Shown: positions 7,955-16,904, numbered from the stretch's first letter. The stretch: DNA of 31,632 nucleotides from Nitrospirota bacterium (GCA_021838765.1 JAKCCY010000018.1:1-31632); one strand, 5' to 3'. Translations and numbers: made by a program. The notes: generated from the sequence alone by a model not told the origin.

Positions 7955-9378
7955 GACTCATCCCAATCTGTGTGGAAGACACCCTTGCGATCGATTCGCT
8001 CATAAGTATGGGATCCAAAAAAATCCCGCTGGGCCTGAATCAGGTTGGACGGAAGCCATTCACTTCGATAAGCGTCAAGGTATGAAAGAGTCGACAAGAG
8101 AGCCGGAACAGGGATCCCCATTTTGATGGCTTCAATGCTCACCAATCTCAGCTGCTCCTGATGATCGGCCACGATCTTTGCAAAAGCGGGATCAAGGAGA
8201 AGATTGGGAAGAGAGGGAGAACGTCGGTATACACTCCTGATATCTTCCAGGATGGTGGCACGGATAATGCACCCTCCGCGCCAGATTCTCGCGATCGCTT
8301 CAAGATCGAGCCCATACCCTTGATGGAAGGATGCGACCGACAAGAGGGCCATCCCCTGAGAATAGACCAGAAGCATGGAAGCAATCATCGCGCTTTTGAG
8401 CTTTGAGACAAACTCGGCCTTCTCCCCAGCATAAGGTATCGCGGGACGGGAAAGATTGGACTTTGCAATGGACCTTTCAGAGTGAAGAACGGATAAATTC
8501 CTCATCGCAACAGCCACATCGATCGTCGGAGTCGGTACTGAAAGTTCCATAGCGCTTTCAGACGTCCACATGCCCGTTCCCTTTTGAGCTGCAGCACCCT
8601 TGATTTCATCAATCAGGTCTTTTTGGGTTTCGGAATCTTTCCGGCCAAAGATCTCACCGGTGATCTCCATCAGATAACCGGTCAAACCTTCCTTGTTCCA
8701 GTCTTTGTAAACCTGCTCCAGCTCACGATTGCCCAGACCAAGCCCCCTCTTCATCAGATCATAGGACTCTGAAATCAACTGCATCAGGGCATATTCGATC
8801 CCGTTGTGAACCATCTTGACAAAATGGCCGGAAGACCCTGGTCCGATATGGGTCACACAAGGCTCTCCATTGACCTTTGCAGAGGCCGCCTCAAGAATCG
8901 GCTTCACCCGTCCATAAGCTTCCGGGCGTCCACCTGGCATGATGCTTGGCCCGTAACGGGCCCCCTTTTCACCGCCCGACACACCCATTCCCATGAACCA
9001 CACCCCTTTTGCATAGAGCGACTTCTCCCGGATATCGGTATCTTTATAGTCAGAGTTCCCCGCATCAATGATCAAATCCCCCGGTTCCAGGAAAGAGAGA
9101 AGCTCATTGATGACAGAATCAACAGCCGAACCCGCGGGAACGAGCATCATGACAGCCCTCGGTTTTTTCAGCAGAGCGATAAAAGTGCCAAGATCATTTG
9201 AACCACTGACATCGTGATTCGCCCCTTCCTTCAAAAAAGCTTGGACCTTCGCAACATCCCTGTCGTATCCAGCCACAGGAAAATTGTGATCAGCCATATT
9301 CAAAAGGAGGTTGCGCCCCATCACTCCAAGACCGATCATGCCCAGTTCAAAACGACTGCCTGTTTTCTCTTCGTTCAA
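7951..9378 (-). CDS. gnd: 6-phosphogluconate dehydrogenase, decarboxylating
   Basis: Converts 6-phosphogluconate to ribulose-5-phosphate, CO2 and NAD(P)H. It has 475 residues, the size of the long dimeric form. The N-terminal Rossmann motif is [11 protein letters not shown]. It also has [19 protein letters not shown], the catalytic KMVHNGIEY (Lys and Asn), [13 protein letters not shown], and the C-terminal [16 protein letters not shown] with the His that contacts substrate. The ORF extends to 9585, but the true start is the TTG at 9378, 6 bases after a perfect AAGGAGG; everything before it is glgP sequence in another frame. It lies 16 bp after glgP and overlaps zwf by 4 bp. Confidence 0.95.
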   Translation of the reverse strand: MNEEKTGSRFELGMIGLGVMGRNLLLNMADHNFPVAGYDRDVAKVQAFLKEGANHDVSGSNDLGTFIALLKKPRAVMMLVPAGSAVDSVINELLSFLEPGDLIIDAGNSDYKDTDIREKSLYAKGVWFMGMGVSGGEKGARYGPSIMPGGRPEAYGRVKPILEAASAKVNGEPCVTHIGPGSSGHFVKMVHNGIEYALMQLISESYDLMKRGLGLGNRELEQVYKDWNKEGLTGYLMEITGEIFGRKDSETQKDLIDEIKGAAAQKGTGMWTSESAMELSVPTPTIDVAVAMRNLSVLHSERSIAKSNLSRPAIPYAGEKAEFVSKLKSAMIASMLLVYSQGMALLSVASFHQGYGLDLEAIARIWRGGCIIRATILEDIRSVYRRSPSLPNLLLDPAFAKIVADHQEQLRLVSIEAIKMGIPVPALLSTLSYLDAYRSEWLPSNLIQAQRDFFGSHTYERIDRKGVFHTDWDES

Positions 9379-9394
9379 GATAAACCTCCTTGTT

Positions 9395-11944
9395 TTACTT
9401 TTGCCACAGGATCTGTGATGCCTCAAGCGGTACAGAAACACCAGGAAAAGATGGAATGATCCGTGCGGTATAGTCCCCCGGTGGCCTGTTGGCGGGGACG
9501 GTCGCCGAATAAAGGCGATCACCTGATATGGCCGCAGGGTCCATTTCCATTTTCTGCCGGAACATTGGAAAATCTCCTCCAGCATCGGCGTAAAGTTCCA
9601 CGGAAAATTCTGAAGGGTCCAAGTTTCCGGGATCTATTAAAACGGTAAAGAGAAACTGACTCTCCTTGTTCGATAATGACACATTCCGGATTTTTAGCGT
9701 TGCCCAGTAGTTCGCCACTTTCTTTTTCCAGGCAGCGATTCTGGTTCCGGAAGCTCCATTCTCCATGGATCGAGATCGCACACTTTCTGATGCGGGAAGA
9801 TAGTAGGACTCCGTATATTCCCGGACCGCCCGATTGCTTGAAAATCGGGGTGTCAGGCAAGCCATGCTTTCCCTTATCCGCTGGATCCAGCCTGACGGCC
9901 GATTATTTCTGTCGCGTTCGTAGAACGCAGGAATAACTTCCTGCTCGAGCTTTTCATAAAGCGACTCAGCCTCCACCTGGTCCCATACAGGATCATCTCC
10001 ATGTTCAAGGCCGTCACCAAGAGCCCAACCGACCTTGGGCGAATAAGCCTCTGCCCACCATCCATCAAGTTCTGAAAAATTCAGGCCTCCGTTGACCAGA
10101 ACTTTCATCCCGCTCGTTCCGCAAGCCTCCCAGGGTCTTCTGGGTGTATTGAGCCAGAGGTCGACGCCCTGGACAAGCCGTTCACTTAAAAGCATGTCAT
10201 AGTCCGACAGGAACATTACACGTCCAAAAACCTCTGGTCTTCTGATGAAAGAAATCCATTCCCGGACCATTTTCTGACCTGCAAGATCCGCTGGATGAGC
10301 CTTTCCAGCAATCACCAGCTGAACCTGCCCCTTTGGATGATGAAGAAGACGGATCAGACGATCCGGATCAAATAGAAGGAGATTGGGTCGCTTGTAGGTT
10401 GCAAATCGCCGGGCAAATCCGATCGTCAAAACATCAGGGGAAAAAAATGAGGACACACGTTCAATCAGCTCTGCCGATTCCCCGGAAACCTTCATCTGAC
10501 GGGTAAGGTGCCTTCTGGCGTAAGAGATGAATGTTTCTCTCGAGGCGTTCCGGAACTCCCAAATGGACTCATCTGACAGGCGGTGGATATCGTTCTCAAG
10601 AGACTCTGTCGGCAAAAGCCACCGATCCTTTCCGCAGGAATTGCTCCACAGGGCATCGGCTCCCTCAGAATCCCAGCTGGGAGCATGGACTCCATTGGTC
10701 ACAGATCCGATCGGAACCTCAGGTGTAGGCCATCTGGGAAAAAGATCTCCCAGAATGTGCCGGCTGACCCGCCCATGGAGCGCACTCACACCGTTGACAT
10801 GGCCGCTCCCTCGCATCGCAAGATGTGCCATGTTGAAAAGCGAATCGGTCGCTTCAGGATGGATCCGTCCCAGAGAAAGAAGCTCCTCAAAGCCAATTTT
10901 CAAATCGTTCTCGGCGTATTTTCTGAAGTAGCGATCCATCAAGAGAGGCTCGAAGCGGTCAAATCCGGCAGATACTGCAGTATGAGTCGTAAAAAGATTC
11001 CCCGCCCTGGTGGTCGCCAACGCTTCATCAAAAGATTGCCCGGTCTTTTCCATCTGGTCTCTCGATCGTTCCAGAATGGCAAAAGCCGCATGCCCCTCAT
11101 TCAGATGACAGACCGTTACGTCCATTCCGAGCTTTCGGAGAAGTCTCCAGCCGCCGATTCCCAAGACAATTTCCTGCTTCAGCCGGAGAGAAGCTCCACC
11201 ACCGTAAAGCTCGCTCGTCACCTGACGATGGGAGGGATGATTGGCCAGATCATTGGAGTCCAGAAGGTACAGACTCACCTTTCCAACCTTGACGTGCCAG
11301 ACCCTGAGCCACATTTTTGCTGATGGCATGTCCACCGAGAGTCTGAGCCATTCTCCATTCGGTTCCCGGACGGGTGTGATCGGAAGACTTCCTGGGTCGT
11401 TATAGGGATAAAGGGCCTGTTGATTCCCCCCGCTGTCGATGACCTGGCGAAAGTACCCCTGTTGATACAAAAGACCGATACCCACAACAGGGACACCCAG
11501 ATCACTTGCCGCCTTGAGCTGGTCACCCGCCACATTTCCAAGTCCGCCGGAATAGATGGGAAGAGCTTCGCTCAGCATGAATTCCATGCTGAAATAGGCC
11601 ACTGTGGAAAGGGCGGAGTTCGGGTGAGCCATCTGGAACCATGCAGGAGCTTCCGTGGACTTCTTTTTTTCTTTCAAAAGCCTTGCCACATCCTTCCGGA
11701 AAGAAGGATCCGAAAAAGCCTCCAAGATCCTGTCCCGCGAAACGGTTTGGAGAACCGCCCATGGGTTATGGGTCAATTCCCACAAATCAGGATCAAGCAG
11801 CCGCCAGACCGAATCCGCCGCATGATTCCACGACCAGCGCATATCGAGCGCCAGCTCTGCGAGCGAATCAAATCCCTCGACATCTGAATGTCTGGTGGTA
11901 TAACGCAGGTTGGTCGACTCTGGTATCGTTGTTTTCCTGACCAT
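9395..11944 (-). CDS. glgP: Alpha-glucan (glycogen/maltodextrin) phosphorylase, GT35
   Basis: An 849-residue pyridoxal-phosphate enzyme that releases glucose-1-phosphate from alpha-1,4-glucans. The N-terminal LAELALDMRWSWNHAAD and LTHNPWAVL region is the DUF3417 segment typical of the Thermus/archaeal-type enzymes rather than the E. coli GlgP/MalP type. Other motifs are YFSMEFMLSEALPIYSGGLG, HLNEGHAAFAILER, FARRFATYKR, and EACGTSGMKVLVNGG, whose lysine binds the cofactor. The last ~90 residues form a beta-rich tail. The ATG follows GAGGGG by 4 bases. It sits 45 bp after pgm and 16 bp before gnd, so glucose-1-P made here is passed to Pgm and then Zwf. Confidence 0.95.
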   Translation of the reverse strand: MVRKTTIPESTNLRYTTRHSDVEGFDSLAELALDMRWSWNHAADSVWRLLDPDLWELTHNPWAVLQTVSRDRILEAFSDPSFRKDVARLLKEKKKSTEAPAWFQMAHPNSALSTVAYFSMEFMLSEALPIYSGGLGNVAGDQLKAASDLGVPVVGIGLLYQQGYFRQVIDSGGNQQALYPYNDPGSLPITPVREPNGEWLRLSVDMPSAKMWLRVWHVKVGKVSLYLLDSNDLANHPSHRQVTSELYGGGASLRLKQEIVLGIGGWRLLRKLGMDVTVCHLNEGHAAFAILERSRDQMEKTGQSFDEALATTRAGNLFTTHTAVSAGFDRFEPLLMDRYFRKYAENDLKIGFEELLSLGRIHPEATDSLFNMAHLAMRGSGHVNGVSALHGRVSRHILGDLFPRWPTPEVPIGSVTNGVHAPSWDSEGADALWSNSCGKDRWLLPTESLENDIHRLSDESIWEFRNASRETFISYARRHLTRQMKVSGESAELIERVSSFFSPDVLTIGFARRFATYKRPNLLLFDPDRLIRLLHHPKGQVQLVIAGKAHPADLAGQKMVREWISFIRRPEVFGRVMFLSDYDMLLSERLVQGVDLWLNTPRRPWEACGTSGMKVLVNGGLNFSELDGWWAEAYSPKVGWALGDGLEHGDDPVWDQVEAESLYEKLEQEVIPAFYERDRNNRPSGWIQRIRESMACLTPRFSSNRAVREYTESYYLPASESVRSRSMENGASGTRIAAWKKKVANYWATLKIRNVSLSNKESQFLFTVLIDPGNLDPSEFSVELYADAGGDFPMFRQKMEMDPAAISGDRLYSATVPANRPPGDYTARIIPSFPGVSVPLEASQILWQK

Positions 11945-11989
11945 TACACCCCTCTATCTTGTGAACTTGTGAATGGTTTGCAAACCGAG

Positions 11990-13633
11990 TTATTGAGACA
12001 GTGCCTTGTTCACGACTTCCTGCGCTTCCGACAAGATCCGTCCGAGGTGCTCCTCTCCCCCAAAGCTTTCGGCATAAATCTTGTAGATGCTTTCAGTCCC
12101 TGAAGGTCTTGCAGCAAACCATCCGCTTTTCGTCACGACCTTCAATCCTCCAATGGATTGATTGTTTCCCGGAGCCTTTGTCAGACACTCAAGGATCTTT
12201 TCTCCGGCAAGCTCTCCTGAACGGACCTTTTCCGGAGTGAGATTCTTCAACAAGGATTTCTGCCAGTCGGTCGCGGGGGCATCGATCCGGCGATACGCCG
12301 GATTTCCGAATCGTTCACAAAGATGCCGATAGGACTCTCCGGGATCCATCTGAGTCCGGGCAGTCATTTCTGCCGACAGTAACCCCGGGATGATTCCATC
12401 CTTGTCTGTCGACCAGACTCCTCCGTCGATTCGGAGAAAAGAGGCCCCGGCACTTTCCTCCCCTGTAAAACCGAGGCTCCCATCGATCAGACCGTCCACG
12501 AAATACTTGAACCCAACGGGAACTTCATAGAGATCTCTTCCAAGATCCTTCGCCACAGCATCGATCATCTTCGAAGAAACAAGCGTCTTTCCAACTCGGG
12601 CTTTAGCAGCCCACTTTGGCCTGTGAGTAAAAAGATAGCTCACCATAACGGAGAGATAATGATTGGGGGCCATCAGACCAGAGCTTTTTGTGACGATACC
12701 ATGTCGATCATGATCGGTATCCGCAGCAAATGCGATATCAAACCGATCCTTCATAGCCACCAGAGACTCCATTGCATAGGGGGAGGATGGGTCCATGCGG
12801 ATTTGACCGTCCCAATCAAGGGTCATGAAGCGGAATGTTGGGTCAACGGTCTGGTTCACACACGTCAGATCCAGATTGTATTGTTCAGCGATCCGGTTCC
12901 AGTAGTGCACGCCGGCCCCTCCAAGCGGGTCAACCCCCATCCGGATTTTAGAACTCCGGATCATCTCCATATCGACAACATTTCCCAGGTCCCCGACATA
13001 GGAGCCCAGGAAATCATGTCGATGCGTTGTGGGGGACTTGAGTGCCCTGGCATAAGAGATCCGCTTGATCCCCTGAAGACAATCCTCCAGAAAACCATTG
13101 GCCTTGTTTTCAATCCATGAGGTAATAGCGGTATCCGCCGGTCCACCGTTAGGCGGATTGTACTTGAACCCTCCGTCGTGGGGAGGATTATGTGACGGGG
13201 TAATGACAATTCCGTCGGCCAATCCAGTCTTTCGATTGGCGTTGTAAGTCAAGATCGCATGGGAAATCACCGGAGTCGGAGTAAACTCGTCGTTATAGGC
13301 CAGATAGACATCGATGTCATTGGCAGAGAGAACTTCAAGGGCTGTGACCATCGCCGGAACGGAAAGGGCATGCGTATCGATGCCAAGGTAAAGAGGGCCA
13401 TCGATCTTCTGGGATTTTCGATACAGGCAAATCGCTTGGGTGATGCACAAGATATGTTCTTCATTAAATGATCGGGAAAAAGAAGATCCCCTGTGTCCAG
13501 AGGTTCCGAAAGAAACCCTCTCTGAGGGCACTCTGGGGTCGGGCATTTCCGTAAAGTAGGCTGTGACAAGTTTCGAGACATCGACCAGAACATCAGGAGA
13601 CGCGGGCTTTCCCGCAAGAGGGTTGATCGGCAT
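11990..13633 (-). CDS. pgm: Phosphoglucomutase (alpha-D-glucose phosphate-specific)
   Basis: Interconverts glucose-1-phosphate and glucose-6-phosphate. Its 547 residues match the E. coli Pgm type. FGTSGHRGSS lies near residue 43, the phosphoserine loop is TPSHNPP (around residue 145), the metal loop is DTDHDRHG, the sugar-binding loop is GEESAGAS, and the C-terminal phosphate-binding loop is RPSGTESIYKIYAES. The ATG is preceded by AAAAGGAG with a short spacer. It is the first gene of the five-gene glycogen/pentose phosphate operon, with about 460 bp of gene-free DNA upstream where the promoter should lie. Confidence 0.96.
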   Translation of the reverse strand: MPINPLAGKPASPDVLVDVSKLVTAYFTEMPDPRVPSERVSFGTSGHRGSSFSRSFNEEHILCITQAICLYRKSQKIDGPLYLGIDTHALSVPAMVTALEVLSANDIDVYLAYNDEFTPTPVISHAILTYNANRKTGLADGIVITPSHNPPHDGGFKYNPPNGGPADTAITSWIENKANGFLEDCLQGIKRISYARALKSPTTHRHDFLGSYVGDLGNVVDMEMIRSSKIRMGVDPLGGAGVHYWNRIAEQYNLDLTCVNQTVDPTFRFMTLDWDGQIRMDPSSPYAMESLVAMKDRFDIAFAADTDHDRHGIVTKSSGLMAPNHYLSVMVSYLFTHRPKWAAKARVGKTLVSSKMIDAVAKDLGRDLYEVPVGFKYFVDGLIDGSLGFTGEESAGASFLRIDGGVWSTDKDGIIPGLLSAEMTARTQMDPGESYRHLCERFGNPAYRRIDAPATDWQKSLLKNLTPEKVRSGELAGEKILECLTKAPGNNQSIGGLKVVTKSGWFAARPSGTESIYKIYAESFGGEEHLGRILSEAQEVVNKALSQ

Positions 13634-13887
13634 TCATCACTCCTTTTGAGATTTGAAGCGAACCTTACGCCTGTTGTTTCCAATGTATCGGAGCAAATCT
13701 ACCAAAACCCGCAAATGAATGATTTTTTCTAAAATCTCAAGAACTAAAAGAGAAGACGAACAGCAGACACAAAGAAGGAGTTCACCAGTAAAAGAATGAA
13801 ATACGTTCTTCCATCCTCTCTCATTAAAGGAAATTTTACAACCAGCAGGAGCGCTTCCGCTTATTATAAAGATTTATCTTGCTCAGT

Positions 13888-13909
13888 CTGGTCATTCATG
13901 TACGACCAG
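13888..13909. promoter_or_regulatory. CTGGTC - 10 bp - GACCAG inverted repeat
   Basis: The 6-bp arms match perfectly and their centres are 16 bp apart, about one and a half turns. The half-site recalls GntR-type operators, but the spacing is longer. It lies 255 bp upstream of pgm. The regulatory role is speculative. Confidence 0.25.
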
Positions 13910-13975
13910 GAAAAAGAAAAATGGCTTAAACCGGATTGAACAGGGAGGTGATGCCGGGAAAACAAACAGGTAAAA

Positions 13976-14027
13976 GCATCCTCATTCTTTTTCCGTATAA
14001 AAACAATCGAAAAAGAAATGAGGATGC
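13976..14027 (-). terminator. Long hairpin downstream of the OmpA-like lipoprotein gene
   Basis: An 18-base left arm starting GCATCCTCATT (13976-13993) pairs with the right arm at 14009-14027, with one bulged base and a 15-base loop. Read on the minus strand it lies 64 bp past the stop of the lipoprotein gene and is followed by TTTTA. The position and structure suit a terminator that separates the lipoprotein genes from the pgm operon. Confidence 0.6.
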
Positions 14028-14091
14028 CACAACGAAGACCATCATTCTTCAGCTGAATACAATCGCCTTCACAAGACCCCTTGCATGACGA

Positions 14092-14889
14092 TTACCGGGT
14101 TTTTGGGAATCGACCGTTTTCATCGGAAATGACCACCTCGACACGTCGGTTTTCCTGCCGTCCGGCAGAGGTCTTGTTGGATGCTACAGGATACTTTGCC
14201 CCATATCCCTTCGTGATGATTCTTTGAGGATTGATTCCGTCACTGACCAGGGCATCCCGAACGGACTCAGCACGTCTCAGGGAAAGAATCTTGTTATATT
14301 GGGCCTTCCCTGTGTTATCAGTATATCCTTCGATCATGACATTCCTCTTGGGATCGGCATTCATGAACTGGGCAAGCTTGTCCACATTCTGTGTTGCTCC
14401 GGATTTTAATGAGGCCCGGTTCACATCAAAGAGAACACTCCCCAAAGTCAGGACTAGACCACGGTTCGTATTTTTAGCCTTCATGCTTGAAAGCTGGTCT
14501 CTCAGCTGATCTATTTTTTGTTGTTTGGACTGAAGCATAAGGGCATCCCGTTGTGCTCCGGCCTTCTTGATTTTTGCCTGAATCGTGTCGTTCTCCGCTT
14601 TTTCATTGGCAATCTCCACCCTTCTTTTTGCCAAGTAAGCATAATGATCAACATCAGTATCTGAAGGATTTTTTTGATAAAGACTCTTGGCTTTGTCAAT
14701 TGCGGAAGAGGCCTTCTGCAACTGCTCTGGTGCCGCCTGCATCACACTAGGATCCTGACTTGCTGTTTGGTATGCTGACATAGCCGCATCAAGGTTCGTG
14801 TTATGGGGTGGAGCACTGGCACAACCGGTCAAAAAGACAGAAACCAGAATCGATCCCGGGATCAAGGCAAGAAAAGAATTTTTTTTCAT
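14092..14889 (-). CDS. OmpA-family lipoprotein (DUF4398-like helix plus OmpA C-terminal domain)
   Basis: A 265-residue lipoprotein. The start MKKNSFLALIPG leads a type II signal peptide with lipobox LTGC, the Cys at residue ~23. Residues ~35-150 form charged, Ala/Lys/Gln-rich helices of DUF4398 type, probably a coiled coil (YLAKRRVEIANEKAEND). The last ~115 residues are an OmpA peptidoglycan-binding domain: LGSVLFDVNRASLK, IEGYTDNTG, LSLRRAESVRDAL, KGYGAKYPVASN and NRRVEVVI. It probably links the outer membrane to peptidoglycan. I chose the ATG at 14889, 6 bases after AAAGGAGG. The gene follows the smaller DUF4398 lipoprotein by 65 bp. Confidence 0.92.
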   Translation of the reverse strand: MKKNSFLALIPGSILVSVFLTGCASAPPHNTNLDAAMSAYQTASQDPSVMQAAPEQLQKASSAIDKAKSLYQKNPSDTDVDHYAYLAKRRVEIANEKAENDTIQAKIKKAGAQRDALMLQSKQQKIDQLRDQLSSMKAKNTNRGLVLTLGSVLFDVNRASLKSGATQNVDKLAQFMNADPKRNVMIEGYTDNTGKAQYNKILSLRRAESVRDALVSDGINPQRIITKGYGAKYPVASNKTSAGRQENRRVEVVISDENGRFPKTR

Positions 14890-14954
14890 TACAAACCTCC
14901 TTTGCAGAAAATCCATCGATAAAAGTCATCCTCTACCCATCGGTTTCCAGTCAC

Positions 14955-15350
14955 TTACTGAGATGACATTCCGGGTTGAGTCACTTCCTTTTCGAGCGAC
15001 TGCATACTTTTCTTCAATTCTGCCTCTGCTTCCTTGGTTTTCGCCGTCTGGGTCTTGGCTTCGGCAAGTTCTGCGTCAACCTTTGCCTCCTTGGCCAAGA
15101 AACGTGCTTCCTTATAGTCTCCTTCCTTCATTTCCTTCCTGGCTTTTTTCAACTTGTCTTTCGCCAAGGTCAAATCATAATTCGCGTAGTTCCGTGTTCC
15201 CTCCCTATCCGCTTGATCGACAGCCGTCTTCGCCTGGGATATCGCAACATCCGGCTTTGGACCGGAACTCATGCATCCGCCAAGCGCAATGGCCGATAAA
15301 AGCATAACCCCTGTAGTCACCAAGTGTGGTCGATTGATCAATGGCTTCAT
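14955..15350 (-). CDS. DUF4398-type lipoprotein
   Basis: A 131-residue protein with a lipoprotein signal peptide (GVMLLSAIALGGC, lipobox LGGC with Cys near residue 26). A long helical domain follows, rich in Ala, Lys and Glu: AVDQADREGTRNYANYDL, then KARKEMKEGDYKEARFLAKEAKVDAELAEAK. The last pattern is typical of DUF4398 proteins, often found beside OmpA-like proteins. It has no OmpA domain itself. The ATG at 15350 is preceded by AAAGGAGGTTTGCG, almost the same leader as the downstream OmpA lipoprotein gene, so the pair may have arisen by duplication. It is probably periplasmic or outer-membrane anchored; a role in envelope stability is inferred. Confidence 0.85.
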   Translation of the reverse strand: MKPLINRPHLVTTGVMLLSAIALGGCMSSGPKPDVAISQAKTAVDQADREGTRNYANYDLTLAKDKLKKARKEMKEGDYKEARFLAKEAKVDAELAEAKTQTAKTKEAEAELKKSMQSLEKEVTQPGMSSQ

Positions 15351-15675
15351 CGCAAACCTCCTTTGGTTGTTTCTGGCAGGTAAAATGAACCGGGGAAAAG
15401 TATTCCGGAAATACCGGAAAGAAAGACTACTTTTTAGGTTTATCACTTCGGGGAGGAAAGCACAAGACCAAAAAACATAACTTATGTTATAATAAAACCA
15501 AAAATGTAGTAATGAATTATTATTAATGCTATATCTTATCTTTTTGGAATCTCCAGAACATCCATCATGGATATTTTGAGCGGGTACAGGAATTCTGATT
15601 TTCCGGCAAGAACCCTGATGAGAGAAAATGGATAGGAAGAGACCATAAAAATCCGTAGTAACTGAATGAGAACAC
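15351..15675. other. Gene-free region upstream of the lipoprotein genes
   Basis: About 325 bp between ackA and the DUF4398 gene; both are on the minus strand, so it holds the ackA 3' end and the lipoprotein promoter. The part from 15465 to 15545 is strongly AT-rich. A 15-bp palindrome lies at 15474-15488, and a 13-bp palindrome ATCCATCATGGAT at 15560-15572. No coding frame looks real here. Confidence 0.5.
15474..15488. promoter_or_regulatory. 15-bp palindrome in AT-rich promoter region of the lipoprotein genes
   Basis: AACATAA-C-TTATGTT is a perfect palindrome with a central base. On the minus strand it overlaps a weak promoter-like pair, TTGGTT and TATGTT with 16-base spacing, about 125 bases upstream of the DUF4398 gene start. 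A repressor operator is plausible but unproven. Confidence 0.4.
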
Positions 15676-16797
15676 CTAAAAAGAATGTCCTAGAACAAGA
15701 TGGGTATCTCTCGAAATGGTCCAGTCTTCCTGTGCGGAAATGACAACCACACACACTCGGGAGCCGGCATGCGAGAGCACTCTATCAGGCGATGTCTCCA
15801 GGCTCTCCCCGTTTTTGACTGAATCAAGGAAGATCCCCAAAAACCCCAGATCCCGGCAAATCCACTCCCTCATCAAACTTGAGTTCTCTCCGATTCCACC
15901 GGAAAAAACCAGACAGGAAAGGCCCCCCATGGATGTCGCCATCTGGGAAACCGACTGCGCCGCTTTTCTTGCGAACATGGACAACGCCAACCCTGCCCCA
16001 CTATGTCCTGAATGGAAGGCTTTTTCCAGAATAATCAGATCACTATCAAGGCCGGAGACACCCAAAAGACCTGAGCGATGGTTCAGATCCTGTTCAATCT
16101 CCCCGGATGACAGACCTTTTGTCCCCAGATAAAACGGAATTCCGGGGTCGATGGAACCGGACCGTGTCCCCATCATCAGTCCTTCCATCGGAGTCAGTCC
16201 CATTGTTGTATCCACAGAGATCCCGGAATGAATCGCGCAAGCAGAAGCTCCATTGCCAAGATGGAGAGCAACCGTACGCTCGATTTTCTCTGGTTTAAAA
16301 AGCTCTTTCAAACGGTGGGAGAGATAATCGTAGGACAGTCCATGAAAGCCATACCGTCTGACTCCATGATCCCGAACCCAAGCTTCCGGAACAGGGTATC
16401 GGCTCGAGATTGCCGGGAGCGTTCGATGAAAGGCTGTATCAAAGGACAACACAATAGGGCAACCCGGAAAAGTTTGCTTCAAAGCCTTGATCGTACGAAT
16501 AGCACCATCTGTATGCAAAGGCGAAAGAGGGCGAAGAGCCTCGAGGTTCTCAAGGATTCCTTCCCCTGCAAGGACCGGGTTTCCGAATGCAGGCCCACCG
16601 TGAACAACCCTCACTCCGATTGCCCCCGGAAAACTGTCCGATATTCCGGAGAAAGAAGTGGATATCGCCTTTTCCAGAATATCCGGACGATCGTGAAATG
16701 GCACCGTGGAAGTTACGGTTCTTTTATTGCCATTCCACAATGACAGCTTGATAGTTGATGAACCTGGGTTGACGACAAGCACTTTCACCGGATGCAC
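15676..16797 (-). CDS. ackA: Acetate kinase
   Basis: Catalyses reversible phosphate transfer between acetyl phosphate and ADP. Its 373 residues make it somewhat shorter than the usual ~400. Family signatures are present: VVNPGSSTIKLS at the N-terminus (NPGSS where NAGSS is common), RVVHGG, SFDTAFH, the YGFHGLSYDYL motif, LHLGNGAS, GLTPMEGLMMGTRSGSIDPG and SGGIGENSSLMRE. The GTG start at 16797 sits right after a G-run; a GTG three codons later (16788) is an alternative. It follows ilvD by 114 bp and may be co-transcribed. No phosphotransacetylase gene is in the window, so the acetyl phosphate source (for example phosphoketolase or Pta elsewhere) is open. Confidence 0.93.
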   Translation of the reverse strand: MHPVKVLVVNPGSSTIKLSLWNGNKRTVTSTVPFHDRPDILEKAISTSFSGISDSFPGAIGVRVVHGGPAFGNPVLAGEGILENLEALRPLSPLHTDGAIRTIKALKQTFPGCPIVLSFDTAFHRTLPAISSRYPVPEAWVRDHGVRRYGFHGLSYDYLSHRLKELFKPEKIERTVALHLGNGASACAIHSGISVDTTMGLTPMEGLMMGTRSGSIDPGIPFYLGTKGLSSGEIEQDLNHRSGLLGVSGLDSDLIILEKAFHSGHSGAGLALSMFARKAAQSVSQMATSMGGLSCLVFSGGIGENSSLMREWICRDLGFLGIFLDSVKNGESLETSPDRVLSHAGSRVCVVVISAQEDWTISRDTHLVLGHSF

Positions 16798-16874
16798 CCC
16801 CCCAGGAAGAAGTCAGAAAGACTCACCGAACCGTTCCCTCAACGGCTAGGACAAAATTCTGATGATGTGATAGG

Positions 16875-16904
16875 GCCGGGTGACCCCAAAGAGGATAACC
16901 CGGC
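16875..16904 (-). terminator. Hairpin after ilvD (weak terminator candidate)
   Basis: GCCGGGT (16875-16881) and ACCCGGC (16898-16904) form a 7-bp GC-rich stem with a 16-base loop, starting 8 bases after the ilvD stop on the minus strand. No clean T-run follows. It may pause or attenuate transcription into ackA, or stabilise the ilvD mRNA. Confidence 0.35.

Larger units (their letters stand above)
13634..14091. other. Gene-free region upstream of pgm
   Basis: About 458 bp with no supported gene. It carries, from left to right: a TTGAGATTT (13646-13654) / AAATCTCAA (13732-13740) inverted repeat flanking the pgm leader; a CTGGTC/GACCAG inverted repeat at 13888-13909; and a long near-perfect hairpin at 13976-14027. 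A 47-codon plus-strand ORF at 13796-13939 has no properly spaced ribosome-binding site and is not accepted. I see no consensus promoter for pgm. Confidence 0.5.

Noticed and set aside
10583..11323. 246-aa plus-strand ORF opposite glgP
   Set aside because: It lies wholly inside the conserved phosphorylase gene, has no ribosome-binding site and a composition typical of an antisense shadow.
13796..13939. 47-codon plus-strand ORF upstream of pgm
   Set aside because: The only AAGGAG is about 15 bases from the ATG, too far, and the peptide has no recognisable feature.
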